From Zeimonas arvi (GTDB taxonomy: Bacteria; Pseudomonadota; Gammaproteobacteria; Burkholderiales; Burkholderiaceae_E): a stretch of 64,000 bases of DNA. Under the pieces are notes generated by a model. It did not search any database and was not told the DNA's origin. It saw only the letters and a program-made list of their open reading frames with translations. The stretch is from positions 186,001-250,000 of the forward strand of contig NZ_VDUY01000002.1 of the NCBI RefSeq assembly GCF_008039575.1, in the 5' to 3' direction. Numbering within the stretch: position 1 is the first letter of the stretch; each line of letters starts with the position of its first letter. The translations under genes were made by a program, and so were the position numbers. This document shows positions 8,864 through 18,135 of this stretch, piece by piece.

Positions 8864-10429
8864 CTACCGAACCCGGAACTGCGTTCCCATGCCGCCCGCG
8901 TGATGCTCCAGCACGTGGCAGTGGAGCAGCCAGTCGCCGGGATTGTCGGCCACGAAGGCCACCTCGAGCCGCTCGCCCGGCGCCATCAGCGAAGTGTCGC
9001 GCCAGGGGCGGTCCGGAACCGGCCGGCCGTCGCGGGCGAGCTCTCGCCAGCTGTGGCCGTGCAGGTGGATCGGGTGCCACCAGGCCGTGTCGTTGTGCAG
9101 CTGCAGCAGGACGGTGCGACCGCGCTCGGCCAGGAACTCGAAGGGATGCCCGGCACCGTGTTCCAGATGGGCATGCCCGTTGACGCTCCAGGCCGGGTCG
9201 GGCGCGCGATGGCCTTCCAGCCGGCGCTGGCGACGGGCCGCGCGGGCCTGCGCGGTGTCGGGCGGCAGGCCGCGTCCCATCATCCCGCCGCCGAAATGCA
9301 GGCTCACCCGCAAGGGGTCGCGCAGTTCCGGCTCCGTGTGAGGGTTGGGCGCGATCGGCGCTGGCGCATCGTGCCGGCCGCCTGCGCGCGCACTGCCGGC
9401 TCCCTGGAGGGCGGGCGCGCCGCCCTCGGCGACCAGGTCGACCAGCCGCCAGGCCCGATTGCGCTGCGATACGTCGAGCACCTGCCAGCGCTCGCCCGCG
9501 CGGGGAATGTCGACGATGAGGTCCGCCCGCATGCCTGGGCCGATCAGCAGCGGCTCGTCCTGGCCGAGCGGGCGCGCCGCCGGCAGCGGCTGCCCGTCGA
9601 GGGTGATCAGCCAGGGCGCCAGGCCCTCGAAGCGCAAGCCGAAGATCCGCGCGTTGGCGGCATTGACCAGGCGCAGCCGCAGGCGCTCGCCGGGCCGCAC
9701 GGGCTCGCGGTCGGCCAGCCGCCCGTTGATCGTGATCGTGTTGCCGATGCGGCCGGCATGGGACACGTCGCGGAAATCGAGAAAGTCCTCGACGATCCGC
9801 GCCTGACGGTCCAGGCGCCAGTCGTCGAGCAGCCAGATCCGTTCGCGGTCCACCGCCGGCGGATCGGCTTCGTCGACGATCAGCACGCCATGCAGGCCGC
9901 GATCGACCTGCTCCGGCGTCGACAGGTGAGGGTGGTACCAGTAGGTGCCGGCATCGGGCGCCGCGAACCGGTAGTCGAAGCGCTCGCCGGGCGCCACCGG
10001 CCGCTGGGTCAGCCCGGGCACGCCGTCCATCGCGTTGGGCAGACGGATGCCGTGCCAGTGGATCGTGGTGGGCTCGGGCAGGGCGTTGTCGAGCGTGGCG
10101 GCCAATACGCCGCCCTGGGGCAGCCTGAGCAGCGGCCCGGGCACCGCGCCCTCGTAGTGCCAGACGGCGGTCGGCGGGGCGAGATCGCCGACCAAGGCGG
10201 CCCGCCCTTCGGCCGCGCGCAGCCGACTCGCGTGGACGGACGCCGCGCGCTGGCTGGCCACGCTGGCGCAGCCCCCCAGCGGGAGACCGAGGGCCCCGGA
10301 GGAAAGGGTCAGGCCCGCCGCGAGCAGACGGCGTCGCAGCGGATCGGGATCGCCGCAGCGATCGCCGCAGCGATCGTCGTGGAGATCGTCGTGGAGATCG
10401 TCGCGGGCGTTCGCATGTGGACGGCTCAT
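8864..10429 (-). CDS. multicopper oxidase with Tat-like signal
   Basis: Exported blue copper oxidase of 521 aa, of the laccase/CueO/PcoA type that oxidises metal ions or phenols while reducing oxygen to water. All four copper segments are visible: HWHGIRLPNAMDG, TYWYHPHLS, HPIHLHGHSW and the C-terminal HCHVLEHHAGGMG, which supplies the type-1 site ligands. The N-terminus has a twin-arginine-like PLRRRLLAAGL and a hydrophobic stretch ending LPLGGCAS, which could also be a lipobox. The true ATG is at 10429; the frame opens at a TTG three codons earlier. The region before the RRR motif is an unusual acidic repeat (DDLH, DDRC, GDRC units) encoded by tandem 12-bp DNA repeats. A Met-rich CueO-type insert is not obvious. 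Copper tolerance is the likely role, inferred from family. Confidence 0.9.
   Translation of the reverse strand: MSRPHANARDDLHDDLHDDRCGDRCGDPDPLRRRLLAAGLTLSSGALGLPLGGCASVASQRAASVHASRLRAAEGRAALVGDLAPPTAVWHYEGAVPGPLLRLPQGGVLAATLDNALPEPTTIHWHGIRLPNAMDGVPGLTQRPVAPGERFDYRFAAPDAGTYWYHPHLSTPEQVDRGLHGVLIVDEADPPAVDRERIWLLDDWRLDRQARIVEDFLDFRDVSHAGRIGNTITINGRLADREPVRPGERLRLRLVNAANARIFGLRFEGLAPWLITLDGQPLPAARPLGQDEPLLIGPGMRADLIVDIPRAGERWQVLDVSQRNRAWRLVDLVAEGGAPALQGAGSARAGGRHDAPAPIAPNPHTEPELRDPLRVSLHFGGGMMGRGLPPDTAQARAARRQRRLEGHRAPDPAWSVNGHAHLEHGAGHPFEFLAERGRTVLLQLHNDTAWWHPIHLHGHSWRELARDGRPVPDRPWRDTSLMAPGERLEVAFVADNPGDWLLHCHVLEHHAGGMGTQFRVR
10348..10407. repeat. five tandem 12-bp repeat units inside the oxidase leader
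   Basis: Units start at 10348, 10360, 10372, 10384 and 10396. The first two are identical (gatcgccgcagc), the next two are identical (gatcgtcgtgga) and the fifth is a variant. On the minus strand they encode DDLH-DDLH-DDRC-GDRC-GD in the n-region of the Tat-like signal. Unit length is a multiple of three, so gain or loss keeps the frame. Confidence 0.95.
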
Positions 10430-10527
10430 GGCCGGCAAGGATAAGCGCCGATCGCGCCCGCCGTTCCCGATGCCCGCTCGCCTCGCCGTAGAATTCCGAT
10501 GACATCCGTCGCCCCAGGAATCGAGCC

Positions 10528-11898
10528 ATGACCCGAATCGTCCACCGCACCCTGAACAAGCGCTACCCGGTCGCCGTCGGCGGGGAGGGCGTCTGGATCG
10601 TCGATGCCGACGGCCGGCGCTACATCGACGCCTCGGGCGGTGCAGCCGTGTCCTGCCTGGGCCACGGTCATCCGGACATCAACGCGGCCATGCACGCGCA
10701 GATCGACAAGCTGGCCTACGCGCACACCAGCTTCTTCACCACCGAGGTCGCCGAGGAGCTGGCCGAGACCCTGGCGGCCGATGCGCCGGACGGCATCGGC
10801 CACGTCTACTTCGTCTCGGGCGGCTCCGAAGCGGTCGAGGCCGCGCTGAAGATGGCCCGGCAGTACTTCGTGGAGATCGGCCAGCCGCAGCGCAAGCACT
10901 TCATCGCGCGCCGGCAGAGCTACCACGGCAACACGCTGGGCGCGCTGGCGGTGGGCGGCAACGCCTGGCGGCGCAGGCAGTTCGCGCCGCTGCTGATCGA
11001 CGTCGAGCATGTCTCGCCGCCCTATGCCTACCGGGACATGCAGATGGGCGAGTCGCCCGCCGACTACGGCCAGCGGCTGGTGGCCGAGTTGTCCGACACG
11101 ATCGCCCGGCTGGGGGGCGAGAACGTGATCGCCTTCGTGGCCGAGACCGTGGGGGGCGCCACCTCGGGCGCCCTGGTGCCGCCTGTCGGCTACCTGAAGG
11201 GCGTGCGCGAGCTCTGCGACCGGCATGGCATCCTGCTGATCCTCGACGAGGTGATGTGCGGGATGGGCCGCACCGGCACGCTGCACGCCTGCGAGCAGGA
11301 GGGCGTCGCCCCGGACCTGATGACGGTCGCCAAGGGGCTGGGCGGCGGCTACCAGCCGATCGGGGCGGTGCTCGCGAGCGGGCGCATCGTCGACGCCTTC
11401 GCCAGGGGCACCGGTTTCTTCCAGCACGGCCACACTTACCTCGGCCACGCGGTGGCCTGCGCCGCGGCGCTCGCGGTGCAGCAGGTCATCCGCCGCGACC
11501 GGCTGCTCGACCGGGTGCGCGTGCAGGGCCGCGCGCTCACCGAACGGCTGGTGGCGCGCTTCGGCCAGCACCCGCACGTGGGCGACATCCGCGGTCGCGG
11601 GCTGTTCCAGGCGATCGAGCTGGTGTCCGATCGGGCATCGAAACAGGTCTTCGACCCGGCGCTGAAGCTGCACGCGAAGATCAAGCAGGCGGCAATGGAC
11701 CTGGGCCTGATGTGCTACCCGATGGGCGGCACGATCGACGGCCGGCTGGGCGACCATGTGCTGCTCGCGCCCCCCTTCATCGTGTCCGACGATGAGCTGG
11801 ACATGATCGTGGAGCGGCTCGGCGAGGCGGTCGACGCGTCGATCGCGGGGCGGCCGGTGCGTGGGGCCGAACTTGCCTCGATCCGTGTTTCCGGTTAA
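10528..11898 (+). CDS. class-III PLP-dependent aminotransferase
   Basis: Aminotransferase of 456 aa in the omega-amino acid/ornithine/GABA aminotransferase group. The PLP lysine is K269 in [15 protein letters not shown]. The cofactor-binding [14 protein letters not shown] segment, the SYHGNTLGA loop and the [14 protein letters not shown]sp motif are all in place. Length is typical. The ATG at 10528 is supported by a purine-rich stretch upstream. It precedes the TAXI-TRAP genes by 35 bp on the same strand, so its amino donor may be a compound imported by that transporter; this is inferred from position only. Candidates such as beta-alanine, taurine-like amines or diamines cannot be separated by inspection. 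Confidence 0.9.
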   Translation: MTRIVHRTLNKRYPVAVGGEGVWIVDADGRRYIDASGGAAVSCLGHGHPDINAAMHAQIDKLAYAHTSFFTTEVAEELAETLAADAPDGIGHVYFVSGGSEAVEAALKMARQYFVEIGQPQRKHFIARRQSYHGNTLGALAVGGNAWRRRQFAPLLIDVEHVSPPYAYRDMQMGESPADYGQRLVAELSDTIARLGGENVIAFVAETVGGATSGALVPPVGYLKGVRELCDRHGILLILDEVMCGMGRTGTLHACEQEGVAPDLMTVAKGLGGGYQPIGAVLASGRIVDAFARGTGFFQHGHTYLGHAVACAAALAVQQVIRRDRLLDRVRVQGRALTERLVARFGQHPHVGDIRGRGLFQAIELVSDRASKQVFDPALKLHAKIKQAAMDLGLMCYPMGGTIDGRLGDHVLLAPPFIVSDDELDMIVERLGEAVDASIAGRPVRGAELASIRVSG

Positions 11899-11933
11899 AT
11901 CTGGGGCGTTTCCAACCAAGGAGATCGACAAAA

Positions 11934-12920
11934 ATGATCAGGATCCCGCAAACCGCGAAATTCGCGGCGATCGTCGGCGCAGCCCTCACGGCGGCCGCCT
12001 TCAGTGCACCGGCCTCGGCCCAGCAGAAGTTCATGACGATCGGCACCGGCGGCGTGACCGGCGTGTACTACGCGGCCGGCGGCGCGATCTGCCGCCTGGT
12101 CAACAAGGACCGCGCCAAGCACGGCATCCGTTGCTCGGTGGAGTCCACCGGCGGCTCGGTCTTCAACGTGAACACGATCAAGGCCGGCGAGCTCGACCTG
12201 GGCTTCGCGCAGTCCGACGTGCAGTACAACGCGACCAAGGGCGTGGGCCAGTTCAAGGACGCCGGCGCCTGGGGCGACCTGCGCGCGGTCTTCTCGGTGC
12301 ATCCGGAGCCCTTCACCGTGGTCGCCCGCAAGGAAGCCGGCGTCAAGTCCTTCGACGACTTCAAGGGCAAGCGCTTCAACGTGGGCAACCCGGGCTCGGG
12401 CACCCGCGCATCGATGGAGGAACTGGTCGGCGCGCTGGGCTGGAAGATGAGCGACTTCGGTCTCGCGGCCGAGCTCAAGGCCGACGAGCACGGCCCGGCG
12501 CTGTGCGACGGCAAGATCGACGGCTTCTTCTACGCGGTGGGTCACCCGTCGGCGAACATCCAGGACCCGACCACCTCATGCGGCGCCAAGCTGGTTTCGC
12601 TGACCGGCCCGGCCGTCGACAAGCTGCTGGCCGACAAGCCCTATTACGCGAAAGCCACCATCCCGGGCGGCATGTATCCGGGCAACCCCGATCCGACCGA
12701 GACCTACGGCGTGCTGGCCACCGTGGTGGCCTCGTCCAAGACGCCTGCCGACACGGTCTACCAGGTCGTGAAGGCGGTCTTCGACAACTTCGACGACTTC
12801 AAGAAGCTGCACCCGGCGCTGGCCAACCTGAAGCCCGAGAACATGGCCAAGGACGGCCTGTCGGCGCCGCTGCACGAAGGCGCGCTGCGGTACTACAAGG
12901 AGAAAGGCTGGGTCAAGTGA
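11934..12920 (+). CDS. TAXI-family TRAP transporter solute-binding protein
   Basis: Periplasmic binding protein of 328 aa. A Sec signal peptide ([20 protein letters not shown], then a cleavage region near PASAQQ) leads into the TAXI fold, recognised by [23 protein letters not shown] and the [12 protein letters not shown] and [11 protein letters not shown] motifs. Members bind carboxylates such as glutamate or glutamine, or 2-oxo acids. AAGGAG lies upstream of the ATG at good spacing. A strong intrinsic terminator-like hairpin follows at 12948, before the permease gene. This is a common way to make more binding protein than membrane subunit. Ligand unknown. Confidence 0.92.
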   Translation: MIRIPQTAKFAAIVGAALTAAAFSAPASAQQKFMTIGTGGVTGVYYAAGGAICRLVNKDRAKHGIRCSVESTGGSVFNVNTIKAGELDLGFAQSDVQYNATKGVGQFKDAGAWGDLRAVFSVHPEPFTVVARKEAGVKSFDDFKGKRFNVGNPGSGTRASMEELVGALGWKMSDFGLAAELKADEHGPALCDGKIDGFFYAVGHPSANIQDPTTSCGAKLVSLTGPAVDKLLADKPYYAKATIPGGMYPGNPDPTETYGVLATVVASSKTPADTVYQVVKAVFDNFDDFKKLHPALANLKPENMAKDGLSAPLHEGALRYYKEKGWVK

Positions 12921-12947
12921 TCCGGCCCGAGAGTCGCTGAAGCGAAG

Positions 12948-12973
12948 AAAGCGGGCCCGGCGCCCGCTTTTTT
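12948..12973 (+). terminator. intrinsic terminator-like hairpin between TAXI protein and permease
   Basis: AAAGCGGGC pairs perfectly with GCCCGCTTT (9-bp stem, 5-nt loop) and the right arm runs into six T residues in total. It lies 28 bp after the binding-protein stop and about 100 bp before the permease start, so it is probably a partial terminator that lowers permease expression. Confidence 0.85.
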
Positions 12974-13069
12974 CGTCCGGCCTGCGCGGCACACGCGCGA
13001 CGACAAGAACGACACGGCCGGGCTGCCGGTGGCGGCGCCTGTGGCAGCCCGAGCCCGAAGGGGAGAAGG

Positions 13070-15643
13070 ATGAGCGACATCGACAAGGCGCCCGCGGACC
13101 TGCAGCAACTGGTCGCCGACAGCGACACCGGCGGCCGGGCCGCCAGCGGCGCCGCCGGGGTGGTGATCTTCGCCGCGGCGATCGGCTGGGCGCTCTTTCA
13201 GCTCTGGTACGCATCGCCCTTGCCCTTCACGCTGGGCATCGGCCTGCTCAACGACACCGAGGCGCGGGCGCTGCACCTGGGCCTGGCACTGTTCCTGGCC
13301 TTCCTGGCGTTTCCGGCTTCCCGGAGCGGCATGCGCCACGCCGTCCCCCTCTACGACTGGGTGCTGGCCTTCGTGGCGGCCTTCGCCGGCGCCTACCTGC
13401 TGCTCTTCTACGACCAGCTCGCGACCCGCCCCGGCCAGCCCACCGGCTTCGACATCGTGGTGGCCACCGTGGGCCTCGTGCTGCTGCTCGAGGCCACCCG
13501 CCGCGCGGTCGGCACGCCGATGGCGATCCTCGCGATCATCTTCATCGGCTACATCTTCCTGGGCCCCTACCTGCCCGACGTGATCGCCCACAAGGGCGCC
13601 TCGCTCGAGCGGATGATCTCGCACATGTGGCTGACCACCGAGGGCGTGTACGGCGTGGCCCTGGGCGTCTCGGTCGGCTTCATCTTCATCTACGTGCTGT
13701 TCGGCTCGCTGCTCGACCGGGCCGGCGCAGGCAACTACATGATGCAGGTGTCCTTCGCGGCGCTCGGCCACCTGCGCGGCGGACCGGCCAAGGTCGCGGT
13801 CGTGTCCTCGGGCCTGAACGGGCTGATCTCGGGCTCCTCGGTGTCCAACGTGGTGTCGGGCGGGATCTTCACGATCCCGCTGATGAAGAAGGCCGGTTAC
13901 GGCGGCGTGAAGGCCGGCGCCATCGAGACCGCGTCCTCGGTCAACGGACAGATCATGCCGCCGGTGATGGGCGCGGCAGCCTTCCTGATGGTCGAGTACG
14001 TGGGCATCCCGTACACCGACATCGTCAAGCATGCCTTCCTGCCCGCGACGATCTCCTATGTCGCGCTCTTCTACATCGTGCACCTCGAGGCGCTGAAGCT
14101 GGGCCTGGAGGCGACCGCCTCGCAGCGCGAGCGAAGCATCGGCCAGAAAATGGTGCGCTGGGGGCTCGGGCTGTCCGGCACGATCGTGGTGCTCGCGCTG
14201 ATCTACTGGATCGCCATGGGTGCGCAGAGGCTGCTCGGCGCGGCGGCGCCCTGGATCGTCGGCGGGCTGCTGCTCGCGCTGCACGTGGCGCTGCTGAAGA
14301 TCGCCTCGCGCTATCCCGACCTGCCCACCGAGATCGACGTCGACAACCCGGTGCTGCCCGACACCTGGCCCACGGTGCGCGCCGGGCTGCACTTCCTGAT
14401 CCCGATCGGCACGCTGATCTGGTGCCTGATGATCGAGGAGATGTCGCCCGCGCTCTCGGCCTTCTGGGCCACGATGGCGCTGATCGCGCTGATGGTCACG
14501 CAGCGCCCGCTGATCGCGCTGTTCCGCGGGAACGGTCGCCTCGGAGAGGCCTTCGGTGTGGGCTGGCGCGAGGTGGTCGGCGGGCTCAACGACGGCGCCC
14601 GCAACATGATCGGCATCGGCATTGCCACCGGTACGGCAGGAATCATCGTGGGCGGCATCACGCTCACCGGGCTCGGCTTCCGGATGACCGACTTCGTCGA
14701 GGTGGTGTCGCAGGGCAACGTGTTCGCCATGCTGCTCTTCACCGCCTTCGTGTGCCTGGTGCTCGGGATGGGCGTGCCGACCACCGCGAACTACATCCTG
14801 GTCGCCTCGCTGATGGCGCCGGTCATCGTGGAGCTGGGCGCGCAGAACGGCCTGGTGATCCCGCTGATCGCGGTGCACCTGTTCGTCTTCTACTACGGGA
14901 TCATGGGCGACATCACGCCGCCGGTGGGGTTGGCCTCGTTCGCCGCCGCGGCCATCTCCGGGGAAGACGCGATCCGGACCGGCATCCAGGGCTCGCTGTA
15001 CGCGCTGCGCACCGTGGTGCTGCCCTTCGTCTTCGTCTTCAACCCGGCGCTGCTGCTGATCGACGTGCACGGCTGGTTCGAGGTCGCGCTGGTGGCGACC
15101 GCGTCCACCATCGCCTCGCTGACCTTCGCGGCGGCCACCATGGGCTGGTTCCGCGTGAAGTGCCGCTGGTGGGAGATCGTGCTGCTGCTGGTGGCCACCT
15201 TCGCGCTGTTCCGCCCCGATTACTTCATGGACAAGCTGAAGGCGCCGTACACCGAGGCGCCGGCGAGCCAGATCTTCGACGTGGCCGGCAAGCTGGGCGA
15301 AGGCGACCGGCTGGTGCTGCAGATCCACGGGGTGAACCTGGAAGGCGACGAGGTCCAGAAGACCGTGGCGGTGCAGCTGGCCAGCGAACCCGGCGACGGG
15401 CGAAAGCGGCTGCGCGACGCCGGGCTCGCCGTGGTGGCGCTCGGCGACTCGGTGCAGATCGCCAACGTGGCCTTCGGCAGCCGGGCCCGCAAGTCGGGCT
15501 TCGAGGCCGGCTGGGACGTGGCCGCGGTCAAGGTGCCGACCGATCAGCCGGCGATCCACTGGATCTACCTGCCGGCGCTCTTGCTGGTCGGCCTGGTCTG
15601 GTGGAGACAGGGGCGGCGGATGGCCGCTCAGCCGGCCAGGTAG
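13070..15643 (+). CDS. TRAP transporter fused 4TM/12TM permease with DUF3394 tail
   Basis: Inner-membrane subunit of the TAXI-type TRAP system, 857 aa, with the small DctQ-like and large DctM-like parts fused. Conserved segments include SSGLNGLISGSSVSNVVSGG, ETASSVNGQIMPPVMGAAAFLM, GMGVPTTANYILVASL and GDITPPVGLASFAAAAISG. After the last core helices (about residue 690) comes a soluble segment matching DUF3394 (GDRLVLQIHGVNLEGD to SGFEAGWDV), followed by one final hydrophobic helix. GGGGAGAAGG precedes the ATG. Transport is driven by an ion gradient in this family. The 3' end overlaps the convergent ammonia-lyase gene by 16 bp. Confidence 0.93.
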   Translation: MSDIDKAPADLQQLVADSDTGGRAASGAAGVVIFAAAIGWALFQLWYASPLPFTLGIGLLNDTEARALHLGLALFLAFLAFPASRSGMRHAVPLYDWVLAFVAAFAGAYLLLFYDQLATRPGQPTGFDIVVATVGLVLLLEATRRAVGTPMAILAIIFIGYIFLGPYLPDVIAHKGASLERMISHMWLTTEGVYGVALGVSVGFIFIYVLFGSLLDRAGAGNYMMQVSFAALGHLRGGPAKVAVVSSGLNGLISGSSVSNVVSGGIFTIPLMKKAGYGGVKAGAIETASSVNGQIMPPVMGAAAFLMVEYVGIPYTDIVKHAFLPATISYVALFYIVHLEALKLGLEATASQRERSIGQKMVRWGLGLSGTIVVLALIYWIAMGAQRLLGAAAPWIVGGLLLALHVALLKIASRYPDLPTEIDVDNPVLPDTWPTVRAGLHFLIPIGTLIWCLMIEEMSPALSAFWATMALIALMVTQRPLIALFRGNGRLGEAFGVGWREVVGGLNDGARNMIGIGIATGTAGIIVGGITLTGLGFRMTDFVEVVSQGNVFAMLLFTAFVCLVLGMGVPTTANYILVASLMAPVIVELGAQNGLVIPLIAVHLFVFYYGIMGDITPPVGLASFAAAAISGEDAIRTGIQGSLYALRTVVLPFVFVFNPALLLIDVHGWFEVALVATASTIASLTFAAATMGWFRVKCRWWEIVLLLVATFALFRPDYFMDKLKAPYTEAPASQIFDVAGKLGEGDRLVLQIHGVNLEGDEVQKTVAVQLASEPGDGRKRLRDAGLAVVALGDSVQIANVAFGSRARKSGFEAGWDVAAVKVPTDQPAIHWIYLPALLLVGLVWWRQGRRMAAQPAR

Positions 15644-16623
15644 CGCGCGTAGGCCGCCAGGTCCACGTTCCCGCCGCTCACGATCACGCCGACCCGCTTG
15701 CCCTGCCAGGCCGGCGCCGCGTCGAAGGCCGCGGCAGCGGCCAGGCAACCGGTGGGTTCGACGACGATCTTCATGCGTTCGGCGAAGAAGCGCATCTGTT
15801 CGACGAGCCTGGCATCGGATACCGTGAGAATGTCGCGGACATGGTCACGGATGATGGGAAAGGTCAGCCGCCCGAGGTGGGTGGTCATCGCTCCGTCGGC
15901 GATCGTCTTCGGCACCGGGATCGTGACGATCCGGCCGGCGCGCAGCGATTGGCGGGCATCGTCGCCGGCTTCGGGCTCCACGCCGAAGACCGCGCAAGCC
16001 GGCGCCATGGCCGAGGCGGCCAGCAGGCTGCCGGACAGCAGGCCACCTCCGCCCAGGCAGACGAACAGCGCGTCGAGCGGCCCGGCCTCCTCCAGGAGCT
16101 CCATCGCGGCCGTGCCCTGGCCCGCGATCACCTCGGCGTGATCGTAGGGAGGGATCAGCGTGAGCCCGCGCTCGGCGGCGAGCCGATTCGAGATCGCCTC
16201 GCGGTCCTCGGCGAAGCGATCGTAGGTGACGACCTCGCCGCCGTAGCCGCGGGTGGCAGCCAGCTTGGCTGCCGGCGCATCGGCCGGCATGACGATCGTG
16301 GCCTTGACCCCGAGCAGGCGCGCGGCCAGCGCGATCGCCTGCGCGTGGTTGCCCGACGAGAAGGCCAGCACGCCGGCGCGCCGACCGATGTCGTCGAGCG
16401 CGGCGATCGCGTTGTAGGCGCCCCGGAACTTGAAGGCGCCCATCCGCTGCAGGTTCTCGCACTTGAAGAACAGCTGCGCGCCGGTGATTGCGTCGGCGGT
16501 GGCCGAGCGCAGCACCGGCGTGCGATGCGCGACACCGGCCAGGCGGCTGGCGGCAAGCCGGACATCGGCGAAGCCGGGCAAGGTCGGCGCGGTTTCGGCA
16601 GCGGCAAGGAGGGAATCGCTCAT
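15628..16623 (-). CDS. threonine/serine dehydratase-family PLP ammonia-lyase (threo-3-hydroxyaspartate ammonia-lyase-like)
   Basis: Fold-type II PLP enzyme of 331 aa. The Schiff-base lysine is K65 in MGAFKFRGAYNAI. SSGNHAQA (substrate loop) and LGGGGLLSG (phosphate cup) are intact. There is no C-terminal ACT regulatory domain, so it is a short catabolic or serine-racemase-like form rather than a feedback-controlled IlvA. The CENLQRMGAFKFRGAYNA context is the one seen in many proteins annotated as threo-3-hydroxy-L-aspartate ammonia-lyase. The reaction would give a 2-oxo acid plus ammonia. It faces the TRAP permease tail to tail, so linkage to that transporter is only by neighbourhood. Exact substrate uncertain. 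Confidence 0.85.
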   Translation of the reverse strand: MSDSLLAAAETAPTLPGFADVRLAASRLAGVAHRTPVLRSATADAITGAQLFFKCENLQRMGAFKFRGAYNAIAALDDIGRRAGVLAFSSGNHAQAIALAARLLGVKATIVMPADAPAAKLAATRGYGGEVVTYDRFAEDREAISNRLAAERGLTLIPPYDHAEVIAGQGTAAMELLEEAGPLDALFVCLGGGGLLSGSLLAASAMAPACAVFGVEPEAGDDARQSLRAGRIVTIPVPKTIADGAMTTHLGRLTFPIIRDHVRDILTVSDARLVEQMRFFAERMKIVVEPTGCLAAAAAFDAAPAWQGKRVGVIVSGGNVDLAAYARYLAG

Positions 16624-16666
16624 GAGTCGGGATCGTACGCGATCCCGATCGGCCGCTGCGGTGGTT

Positions 16667-17767
16667 TCAGGCGCTCCCGGAATGCGCTCGCACAGCGGAC
16701 TCGGCGGTCGCCCCCAGGCGTGAACCCGTATCGTGGAGTTCCTCGGCGGTCACGCAGCGGACCTGGTTTCGCCCGTCGCGCTTGGCCCCGTAGAGTGCGT
16801 GGTCGGCGGCCCGCAGCAAGGACTCGACCGAGTCGCCATGGTGCGGATACATCGCCGCGCCGACCGACACCGTGACCGGCGGAAGCGGCTCGCCGTGGTG
16901 GACAAGGCGAAGCGCCTCGACCGCCGAGCGCACCTGCTCGGCCCGCACCAGGGCGCGGGCCGGCGTGACCTCGGGCAGCACGACGACGAACTCCTCGCCG
17001 CCGAAGCGGCTGGCGATGTCGCTCGCGCGCACCACCCGGCGCAGGCGCGAGCCGATGGCCGCAAGCACGAGGTCGCCGGCCTCGTGGCCGTGCTCGTCGT
17101 TGAAGCGCTTGAAATGGTCCACGTCGATCATCAGGACCCCCAGGCCGGCTCTGCGTCGGGTCAGGCGCACCGCGCGCAGCAGCTCGCGCCGCAGCGACTC
17201 TTCCAGGTAGCGCCGGTTGTAGAGACCGGTGAGCGGGTCGCGGATCGACTGCTCGCGCAGGGCATCGCGCGACTTCATGTTGCCGATCTCGAGGGCGATC
17301 TGCGCGACGGTTGCCGCGGTGTAGGCGCTGCGCATCAGCGCGTCGGCCTCCGCGGCGGCGCAGGCGAGCCCGAGCAAGCCGTCGACCTCGCCGTTCACCT
17401 GGAGCGGCAACCAGACCGCGCCGCGGCGCTTGCGGCCAGGGTCGTTGCTGGCAGGCAGGGCCCGAAGCGCCGTTCCGGAGGACGCCGGCGGCAAGGGGGC
17501 GTGGCCCCAGGCGCATACCCGCCGCAGGGGCGGCGAGCCGGACTCGAACAGGTAGATCGCGCCGCCCGTGGTGTGGAACAGGCACGGCAGGTGCTCGTCG
17601 AAGCGCCGCAAGGCCTCGGCCAGCGTGCCAGCAGACTGGAGGGCGCGGCTGAACTCGGCGAGCCGTCGCAGGTGGCGGGCGCAGTGGGAGCGCTCGCCGG
17701 GGATCGTCTCCCCGGCCGAGGCGCCCGGTTTGACCGGCCTTGCGTGATGCAGCTCTGGCGCGTTCAT
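16667..17767 (-). CDS. GAF-GGDEF diguanylate cyclase
   Basis: Cytosolic c-di-GMP synthase of 366 aa. Residues of about 30-165 look like a GAF sensor, with no membrane segment. The GGDEF domain starts at DPLTGLYNRRYLEE (near residue 177). The active site is GGEEF at 256-260 and the metal-binding segment is MIDVDHFKRFND. An RxxD product-inhibition site (RASD, 247-250) sits exactly five residues before GGEEF, so the enzyme should be active and feedback-inhibited. The ligand of the GAF domain is unknown. The gene is monocistronic: 43 bp separate it from the ammonia-lyase start downstream on the same strand, and the 368-bp gap to adhC lies on its upstream side. Confidence 0.92.
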   Translation of the reverse strand: MNAPELHHARPVKPGASAGETIPGERSHCARHLRRLAEFSRALQSAGTLAEALRRFDEHLPCLFHTTGGAIYLFESGSPPLRRVCAWGHAPLPPASSGTALRALPASNDPGRKRRGAVWLPLQVNGEVDGLLGLACAAAEADALMRSAYTAATVAQIALEIGNMKSRDALREQSIRDPLTGLYNRRYLEESLRRELLRAVRLTRRRAGLGVLMIDVDHFKRFNDEHGHEAGDLVLAAIGSRLRRVVRASDIASRFGGEEFVVVLPEVTPARALVRAEQVRSAVEALRLVHHGEPLPPVTVSVGAAMYPHHGDSVESLLRAADHALYGAKRDGRNQVRCVTAEELHDTGSRLGATAESAVRAHSGSA

Positions 17768-17890
17768 CTTGCGCTCCTGGCGGCAGTCTGGAGGAGAGGC
17801 ACCCTTCCGAAATGCCTTAAGGGAATTCTATAGCGCCGCAAGCGCGCGCGCACCCGCCCTGAACAGGGGGCAGCCGGGAAGAGGGGGAAG

Positions 17891-17919
17891 GCCGGCCGCC
17901 ACCGGCAGCGGCGGCCGGC
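17891..17919. repeat. 10-bp inverted repeat (hairpin)
   Basis: GCCGGCCGCC at 17891-17900 pairs with GGCGGCCGGC at 17910-17919 across a 9-nt loop. It lies in non-coding DNA with no T run after it. Confidence 0.8.
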
Positions 17920-18036
17920 GGCGGATCGTCGGGATCAAGCCGCCTTGCGCTTGCCGAAGCTCCGGCGCCGAAGGTCGGGCAGCACGCTGGCCCGTCGGAT
18001 TCCGGGCGATTACCGCATGGCGGAATCCCGGGAAGT

Positions 18037-18061
18037 CCGCCTTGCCCCAGGCGCAAGGCGG
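18037..18061. repeat. 8-bp inverted repeat in adhC upstream region
   Basis: CCGCCTTG at 18037-18044 pairs with CAAGGCGG at 18054-18061, loop 9 nt, ending 75 bp before the adhC start. It could be an operator or a leader hairpin; there is no direct evidence for either. Confidence 0.7.
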
Positions 18062-18135
18062 CCGGGAGTTAGACTGGCCGCATTTTCCGGCCGGGTGCCG
18101 GCGCCGTTGAACCGATCGATTCGAGGAGAGTGTCG

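Larger units (their letters stand above)
17768..18135. other. divergent intergenic region with three strong inverted repeats
   Basis: No convincing ORF. It separates the diguanylate cyclase (minus) from adhC (plus) and must hold promoters for both. It contains a GCCGGCCGCC/GGCGGCCGGC hairpin (17891-17919), a GATTCCG/CGGAATC pair (17998-18004 and 18021-18027) and a CCGCCTTG/CAAGGCGG hairpin (18037-18061). None has a T tract, so they are not standard terminators. A ribosome site GAGGAG precedes the adhC ATG. I could not find a good -35/-10 pair. Confidence 0.6.

Noticed and set aside
7137..10559. Very long open frame on the minus strand (over 1,100 codons) opposite the transporter and overlapping the oxidase gene in another frame
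   Set aside because: Low-complexity Arg/Gly/Ala-rich product caused by GC-skewed codons; the real genes in other frames have clear domains. The same applies to long shadow frames at 12893-15748, 13627-16875 and 31890-35372.
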